Source: CAYXLW01 sp964466055 (GTDB taxonomy: Bacteria > Patescibacteriota > Gracilibacteria > GCA-2401425). From it: a stretch of DNA of 64,000 bases. The notes beneath the pieces were generated by a model. That model was given only the letters and a program-made list of their open reading frames with translations, ran no database searches and was not told the DNA's origin. Made by a program: the position numbers and the translations under genes. This document shows positions 59,039 through 64,000 of the stretch, piece by piece. The stretch is taken from assembly GCA_964466055.1 (NCBI GenBank), contig CAYXLW010000002.1, positions 186,001 through 250,000 on the forward strand. Reading direction: 5' to 3'. Position 1 is the first letter of the stretch. Every line of letters starts with the position of its first letter.

Positions 59039-60628
59039 ATGCAAGTCCCAAGTTTCATTCTAAAACATTCAAACATAAAAGACTCCAAAATGTGGCAGTT
59101 CTATCTTTTACTTGCAGGATGGGCAAGTATTTATACTGTCATGAATGTTTCTATAATTTTATTTCTAAACGAAGTTTTAGGAAGTATATTTTTAGCAGGA
59201 CTTGCTTTATCAATAGGTTCTGTATTTTCTATGTTGTTTGATGGACTTTTTTCCTCAATACAAAAAGTTTTTTCGGCAAGAACTATGTTTATGTGGTCTA
59301 TTTTAGGAATGATTATTGCTGTTTTATTTTTTATTCTTTCATCCCATCCTGTTATTGCATTTTTAGCTGCAATATTTTTTAGAATCTCATTTGATCTTTG
59401 TGATATAACCGCTGTTTCTTACGTACTTGCAAAATCACTCCCTGCTGAATATGGTCAAAATTTATCTTATAAACAGTTAGCTCAAGGAGTTGGAATGATT
59501 GCAGGTTTTATAATTTCAGCTATTTTATTACAAGCTTCTTATTTCATCGGAGGTGCTACAGCTTCTGTAATAGATACTGCCGCAAGTCTTGTAAGTATAA
59601 AAGCTCAAGCAGAAAATTTTATTTCCACTTTATTTATGATGAAGGTATTTCTGCTTATACTACTCCTTGTTCTTTGGTTTCTGGCTTTTATTCTTTTTGA
59701 TAAAGAAGTTAAAGATTTTTCCAAAGAAACAATAATGTCTTCGCTTCAAAGACTGGAATCCGATACGCTTGATGGGCTTAAACATACTGCTATTCAGGTG
59801 ACAAAAAACATTCCTCATTTTAAAAAAGATGAAAAAAATCAAATTGAACTAGATACAACTGAAAACAAGAAGAAAATGACTATGAAGGAAATTTTTGAAG
59901 AGCTTACAAGTTCAATAAAAGATATGGCTCTTGTTTTTAAGAAACAACCTATAAATTTATCATTAGTTTGGTCAATGACCATTATGGGGATTTTCTCATA
60001 TTGGGATACTTTTTTAGGAACATTCCTACCAATTTTCTTTACTGAAGTTCTTAGGTCTCAATCAGGTTGGATACAAAATCTACCAGGAAGTTTATTGATG
60101 CTATTTTTCATTTTCCCTGTGTTGGGATTTTTGCCAGTTGTTGCAAAATATGGAGATAAATATGGTCGTCATTATTTTATGATTTTGGGTATTGCTATTA
60201 CTGCTATTGCCACTCTTGTTATTGGGATGGTTAGCATGAAATCATTTTTTATTATACTTATAGCTGGGTTTGGTATTTCTTTTGGATATCTATTTGGGAT
60301 GAGTACTGCTAAGGCTCAAACTGCTTCTAAATTGAATGAATTTTTAGCTGTTGAGAAACAGATGGATAAGATTGATACTAATGCATCTGCAGGTCCTATT
60401 ATGCTTGTGGATAATTTTGGTAATATTATTGGGCCTCTTTTTGGTGGTGCAATGATTTCAATTTTTGGATTTCAAGGATTCTTTATTGTTTTCTCTTTAT
60501 TTCTTATGGCTCTTCTTGCGTATACTTTTAAGAAGTATTCAAAAATATCTGGGCATTCTTATATTTTTCAATCTCCTATTATTAAAGGATTTGAGATTCA
60601 GAAACCTGTTAAGGAAGTTGAGGTTTAG
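59039..60628 (+). CDS. MFS-type transporter
   Basis: A 529-residue membrane protein with about 12 helices. The first half (LAGWASIYTVMNVSIILFLNEVLG) and second half (WSMTIMGIFSYWDTFLGTFLPIF) are homologous halves of an MFS fold; a long hydrophilic loop (about residues 225-295) separates them, and a 30-residue charged tail ends in VKEVEV. The loop helix 2-3 motif resembles GDKYGRHYF, an MFS signature. Substrate unknown; the structured leader suggests ligand-dependent control. Confidence 0.85.
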   Translation: MQVPSFILKHSNIKDSKMWQFYLLLAGWASIYTVMNVSIILFLNEVLGSIFLAGLALSIGSVFSMLFDGLFSSIQKVFSARTMFMWSILGMIIAVLFFILSSHPVIAFLAAIFFRISFDLCDITAVSYVLAKSLPAEYGQNLSYKQLAQGVGMIAGFIISAILLQASYFIGGATASVIDTAASLVSIKAQAENFISTLFMMKVFLLILLLVLWFLAFILFDKEVKDFSKETIMSSLQRLESDTLDGLKHTAIQVTKNIPHFKKDEKNQIELDTTENKKKMTMKEIFEELTSSIKDMALVFKKQPINLSLVWSMTIMGIFSYWDTFLGTFLPIFFTEVLRSQSGWIQNLPGSLLMLFFIFPVLGFLPVVAKYGDKYGRHYFMILGIAITAIATLVIGMVSMKSFFIILIAGFGISFGYLFGMSTAKAQTASKLNEFLAVEKQMDKIDTNASAGPIMLVDNFGNIIGPLFGGAMISIFGFQGFFIVFSLFLMALLAYTFKKYSKISGHSYIFQSPIIKGFEIQKPVKEVEV

Positions 60629-60662
60629 AAATTTTTTAAGATAACATATTGCTTTTCGTGGG

Positions 60663-60690
60663 AAGAGGTATCCTGAAAAAGGCACCTCTT
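60663..60690 (+). terminator. Intrinsic-type hairpin after the MFS gene
   Basis: AAGAGGT-AT-CCT (60663-60674), GAAAA loop, AGG-C-ACCTCTT (60680-60690), then TCTTA. A good 10-bp stem with a short U-rich tail, so a plausible but not ideal terminator. Confidence 0.6.
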
Positions 60691-60741
60691 TCTTAAAATT
60701 TAGTATTATATTAAAATCCAAGTGAGAATTAACAAAATTTC

Positions 60742-61350
60742 ATGACTTTTCTAAAAGACTTAATTTTAAACGGAAAAATCCCTCACCTTATATTAATAAG
60801 AAAAGCTACCCTCTTCTTATGGATACTACCAATTTTAATATACTTATTCACAGATATACATTTCGTAGAATACGGGAAATTAGGTTGGAATATACTTATT
60901 GCAATCATGTTAATCAGACCACTTTCTGACGTTATACCAAATCTTAAAATCTTAAAAACGCTAGTACTTTTCCGTAAAGAATTTGGAATTTTATCAGGAG
61001 TGTTAATAGCAATACATTCTTACAAATATTTCGCCCTAGGAAATAAAAATATATTAATTGAAATCTTTAACCCAAAATACTGGGATTTTAATACGATATT
61101 TGGTTGGGGGATGGCAGGATTTATAATAACAATAATTTTATTACTAACATCAAACAACTTCTCCATCCGACTCCTAAAAAATTCTTGGAAGAAATTTCAG
61201 GAACTTTCATATCTACTTTTTTTATTTAGCGCAATACATATTGCCTTAGTAAAAAAGGGAGATATTAATGAGATTTTATTACCAGTATTGCTTGTTATGA
61301 TTTTATGGCTAATGGCAAAGTTTAAAATAATAATTTTTAAAACAAAATAA
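60742..61350 (+). CDS. MsrQ/YedZ-like heme membrane protein
   Basis: A 202-residue protein with about six helices. FRKEFGILSGVLIAIHSYKY and WKKFQELSYLLFLFSAIHIAL match the ferric-reductase-like transmembrane (YedZ/MsrQ) motifs with His residues for heme. MsrQ works with MsrP in methionine sulfoxide repair of envelope proteins; MsrP is not in this window. The HemW-like protein may supply heme. Confidence 0.78.
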   Translation: MTFLKDLILNGKIPHLILIRKATLFLWILPILIYLFTDIHFVEYGKLGWNILIAIMLIRPLSDVIPNLKILKTLVLFRKEFGILSGVLIAIHSYKYFALGNKNILIEIFNPKYWDFNTIFGWGMAGFIITIILLLTSNNFSIRLLKNSWKKFQELSYLLFLFSAIHIALVKKGDINEILLPVLLVMILWLMAKFKIIIFKTK

Positions 61351-61383
61351 GCAGTCAAAATTGTCTCTCATATTAAAACAAAT

Positions 61384-61860
61384 TCACTTCAATCTTTTTA
61401 ATTCACCATCCTGCTCTGGAGAAAATAACCAAATCTCTTTGTACTTATTTTTAGGAACAACAATATCCCTATCAAAATTATCAAACGTAGCTTTACCAAA
61501 AATAGCCGAAGCACTAATGATCACAAGAAAAAATTGATCATGAGGGTTGTACATTTTTACCTTTTTACTCTTAGCCTTTAAAATACCATTTAACCTGATA
61601 ATAAGCTCATCCGCACTCATTGGCTCATGAGATGTTTTTTTAGATCTACCAAGTAATAATATCCTTGCCTCTTCTGAATCATAAAATAAAGTAGTTACCA
61701 ACACCAATTATTTTTTTTGAATCTCTATCTAGAACAGTAAAATCTGGCATATCCGAATGATCTACTTTCTTCAATTTCCTATTGAAACTTTTATTATATG
61801 CTTCAATGCTTCAATAAAGTGATCAATAGTATACTCCTCAATAACTTCTTTCTCGTTCAT
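61384..61860 (-). pseudogene. Frameshifted PD-(D/E)XK-nuclease-like gene
   Basis: The frame starting ATG 61860 (MNEKEVIEEYTIDHFIEA) breaks after an 8-bp tandem duplication (GCTTCAAT at 61800-61807 and 61808-61815); without it the reading continues YNKSFNRKLKK then VDHSDMPDFTVLDRD and SKKIIGV. A second shift occurs just after IIGV (expected V-x-VTT), and the third frame continues VTTLFYDSEEARILLLGRS to the end. The putative PDF...GV(E)VTT layout is that of a PD-(D/E)XK nuclease; the catalytic Glu would lie at the second lesion. Sequencing errors cannot be excluded but a duplication plus a nearby lesion argues for a true pseudogene. Confidence 0.72.
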
Positions 61861-61918
61861 TGTTATTCTTTACTAAAATTATGTGACGTAGAGACACCCA
61901 ATTTGGGCATCTCTAGAC

Positions 61919-64000
61919 CTAAAGACAAGAAGGACAAGCAACATTTGTAGTCCATTCTGTTTCAGGAATAACAATAGGACCTCCATGATCCGATCCACCA
62001 ATAACAGGAGCAACCAAAATTCTCCTATTAGAAGGAATCGCTTTTGGTGGTGGAGTTTTAGGATTAAATCTTTGATTCATAGTTACATAAAACTGTGGAA
62101 ACAATTGCTTAACTGAAACACTAGATTCATCAACACTAGCAAACTGAAGGGTATTCTCATTCCTAACAGTTCTAGAAGGAGTTTTGTAAAAAGCATCTAT
62201 AATATAAACCGCATTAACTGGAACTATGGGATGTTCAACAGTTAAATTTGCTGTAAAACCTCCTGTTTGCGCACCATTAAAAATGGTAACTGGAGAGTGT
62301 GCAACGTTAATAAACTTATTCTCAGATATAGGTAAAGTAATATCATTACCATTATTACTCACAAACATTTCTTGCCCTGCTGTTACAACCATGTACATAT
62401 CTTTTTCTTCATCTTCTTTATTTTCATCTTTATCTTCTTTTACGCTAACCGTATTCAATAAATAAAATGCAAGATATTGATCAATTATCTTTCCATCTTT
62501 TTTCAAAAATGTATTTTTTAAAGTTTGGGTATTTAAAACATATCGACTTGAACTTATATCAACTTTCCCTTCACTATTAACATATTTATAATTTTTATCT
62601 TTAATACTTTTTAAAGTATCAACTTTATAAATTTCATTAATATTAAAATGCTTTCTAAGAGTAAGAACTTCTGCCTGAGATTGTATTTGTGAGTTATCAA
62701 ACAAAACTCCAGTTTCTCCACGATAATCTTTTTTAGGCTGAGCAAGAACTATTAATTTCGAATTATCTGTATCTATCCAAGGAATTTTTATCACAAAAGA
62801 AAGCCCTGGTCCTACTTCTTGCATATTTTCATCCAACATTTTTACTTCATACATTCCGGGTTGGCTTATCTCAGTAATTTCATAATTAAATAAATTTTCT
62901 TGTGCTAAATGTTTTGTAATTATCGGAGTTTTATCTTCACTCATAACATCAAAAACTTGAATTTCTTTTACTTTTTGGAAAATATTAATTTCTGAAGATT
63001 TTGTTAATTCCTGTTTTGCATTTTGTAACCCAGTTTTAGCTGAATTAATTTTTTTATTCGCCCCTCGAATTATTTCATTTATTGCATCTATTGCATCTTT
63101 AGCAGTATTTGCTCGTGCCAAAGCTAATGCCTCTTTAGCATTTTCTATTTCAAGATAATCTTTAGCTTCCTTTACTTTCCTTTCTGCATCTATAATAATA
63201 TTTTCTGCAGTTGTAACAGCACTAGTTGCATTTGCAATTTCTTCGTCAGTAGCCTCTTCATCTGCTTTTTTAGCTAAATTTGCTTGTGCAACAACAAGAG
63301 CCTTTCGTTTATTATCAAGCCTATTTTCAGCAACTGTTAATTTATTTTCTCCATCTGATATCGTGGTTTTTGTAATGTTAAGAATTGCATTTGAATCACG
63401 AATTATATCAGCATATCCTTTTGCCTCTAAAGTAGCATCAGTAGCGACTTTATCTGCATTAAGTGCTATCTCTGCCAAATCTCTAGAAATAGCTTCTGAA
63501 TCTTTCCATTTTTGGTATGCATTTTTATCAACAATTAAAAAATCCTCAAATAATTTGAAATGAAAATTTAGTTTTTGTGATTCAATCAAATAGGGAATTG
63601 CACTTAGTGCTTTATTGAGATTTTTTTGAGATATTATATTTGGATCATTAGCTCCAACTACTTCAACATCTAAGGAAATTGTTAAATCATCAGCATTATT
63701 TACTGTAACAATAATAGTTTGTTTAAAACTATCTTTAACCTTTATTTGAAGTACACAATTATTGTTTAGTTTTTTTATTTCCCATTTATCAGATGTTTGG
63801 GTATTACTTAATACATCTTCATTTTTTATTTCAGTATCATCCATTATAACTAGCCTATTAGTTGGTGATAGTTTGTTACTATTATCCCAATCTTCATTTG
63901 TTGTTTCAATAACTGAGTACCAAGATATTGAATCTGGTGTTTTAATAAATTCTTCTCTTCGATAACTCCTACAAGCATTTAAATAGATATTACTACCTGC
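61919..64000 (-). CDS. C-terminal part of a large surface-type protein, truncated by window edge
   Basis: The frame is open through base 64000, so the protein starts outside the window (ATG 63844 is internal; residues before it read YRREEFIKTPDSISWYSVIE). Visible about 693 residues: beta-rich start with Ig-like KWEIKKLNNNCVLQIKVKD, a long Ala/Lys/Glu helical coiled coil (about residues 210-345), then more beta-rich segments (ITEISQPGMYEVKMLDENMQ, NGAQTGGFTANLTVEHPIVP). It ends in ACPSCL. Probably an exported cell-surface or adhesin-like protein, typical of CPR. No catalytic motif seen. Confidence 0.75.
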   Translation of the reverse strand, partial: AGSNIYLNACRSYRREEFIKTPDSISWYSVIETTNEDWDNSNKLSPTNRLVIMDDTEIKNEDVLSNTQTSDKWEIKKLNNNCVLQIKVKDSFKQTIIVTVNNADDLTISLDVEVVGANDPNIISQKNLNKALSAIPYLIESQKLNFHFKLFEDFLIVDKNAYQKWKDSEAISRDLAEIALNADKVATDATLEAKGYADIIRDSNAILNITKTTISDGENKLTVAENRLDNKRKALVVAQANLAKKADEEATDEEIANATSAVTTAENIIIDAERKVKEAKDYLEIENAKEALALARANTAKDAIDAINEIIRGANKKINSAKTGLQNAKQELTKSSEINIFQKVKEIQVFDVMSEDKTPIITKHLAQENLFNYEITEISQPGMYEVKMLDENMQEVGPGLSFVIKIPWIDTDNSKLIVLAQPKKDYRGETGVLFDNSQIQSQAEVLTLRKHFNINEIYKVDTLKSIKDKNYKYVNSEGKVDISSSRYVLNTQTLKNTFLKKDGKIIDQYLAFYLLNTVSVKEDKDENKEDEEKDMYMVVTAGQEMFVSNNGNDITLPISENKFINVAHSPVTIFNGAQTGGFTANLTVEHPIVPVNAVYIIDAFYKTPSRTVRNENTLQFASVDESSVSVKQLFPQFYVTMNQRFNPKTPPPKAIPSNRRILVAPVIGGSDHGGPIVIPETEWTTNVACPSCL

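Noticed and set aside
1..64000. CRISPR arrays, insertion sequences, prophage and rRNA
   Set aside because: No regularly spaced repeats, transposase, integrase, phage structural or rRNA sequence was seen.

Overview
The window is strongly AT-rich bacterial DNA (about 30% GC by eye, not computed) with densely packed genes and very short intergenic gaps. Gene style points to the Candidate Phyla Radiation (Patescibacteria). There are scattered parts of a CPR-type type IV secretion/pilus apparatus (VirD4/TraG-like ATPase, VirB2-like pilin, PrgI-like and TraC-N-like proteins), large cysteine-patterned proteins of unknown function, a class A PBP with added Ig-like domains, and many unrecognised proteins. 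UGA acts as a stop (rmlB, the first glycosyltransferase and ftsW all end in TGA at the expected place), so the genetic code looks standard, unlike Gracilibacteria/Absconditabacteria. HisIE, PurB, IspH and a 2-oxoacid:ferredoxin oxidoreductase suggest a less reduced CPR lineage (Peregrinibacteria-like is a guess, not a demonstration).

Layout. 1-4.0 kb: 3' end of hisIE, then a dTDP-rhamnose cassette (plant-type epimerase/reductase, rmlB, rhamnosyltransferase-like GT2, rmlA). 4.1-7.1 kb: hemW, a prepilin and a protein built of C-x11-C repeats. 7.2-11.9 kb (minus strand): murG, ftsW, a WecA/TagO-like transferase with no canonical start codon, a SPOUT methyltransferase and a GT2. 12-15.4 kb: a lipoprotein followed by a P-loop ATPase whose coding region carries a G10 tract. 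15.5-20.9 kb: VirD4/TraG-like ATPase, an orphan PAS histidine kinase and a GT4. 20.9-21.1 kb: tRNA-Lys(CUU) with promoter and terminator. 21.2-25.1 kb: a methyltransferase, two tandem overlapping SemiSWEET gene pairs and a small membrane protein. 25.1-30.1 kb: 2-oxoacid:ferredoxin oxidoreductase and a secreted multidomain protein. 30-37.3 kb: CYTH protein, pilin-like protein, rnhB, ispH, MazEF-like toxin-antitoxin, zinc ribbon, PD-(D/E)XK-like protein, tyrS, nusA, hpf. 37.4-47.4 kb: PBP1A, unknown proteins, ychF, a cysteine-rich zinc-ribbon protein, a TrmB-like regulator. 47.5-55.4 kb: hrcA, uppP, a fifth PQ-loop protein, a repeat-rich patch with a structured RNA candidate, an Abi_C/HEPN-like protein, dnaK with two CIRCE-like operators, and two T4SS genes. 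55.6-64 kb: purB, a large unknown protein, an MFS transporter with a structured leader, an MsrQ-like heme membrane protein, a frameshifted nuclease-like pseudogene, and the C-terminal part of a large surface-type protein running off the right edge.

How the parts fit. MurG, FtsW, PBP1A and UppP make and recycle lipid-linked peptidoglycan precursors, while the WecA-like enzyme, GTs and rhamnose cassette make a surface polysaccharide. HrcA probably controls dnaK through the CIRCE-like operators. The most unusual signals are the pseudoknot-topology RNA candidate at about 50.64-50.77 kb (promoter positioned so that transcription starts at the base of its longest stem, U-tract at its end), the G10 tract in the 12.1-13.3 kb ATPase, the duplicated SemiSWEET pairs, the plant-type rhamnose enzyme, and the C-x11-C repeat protein.
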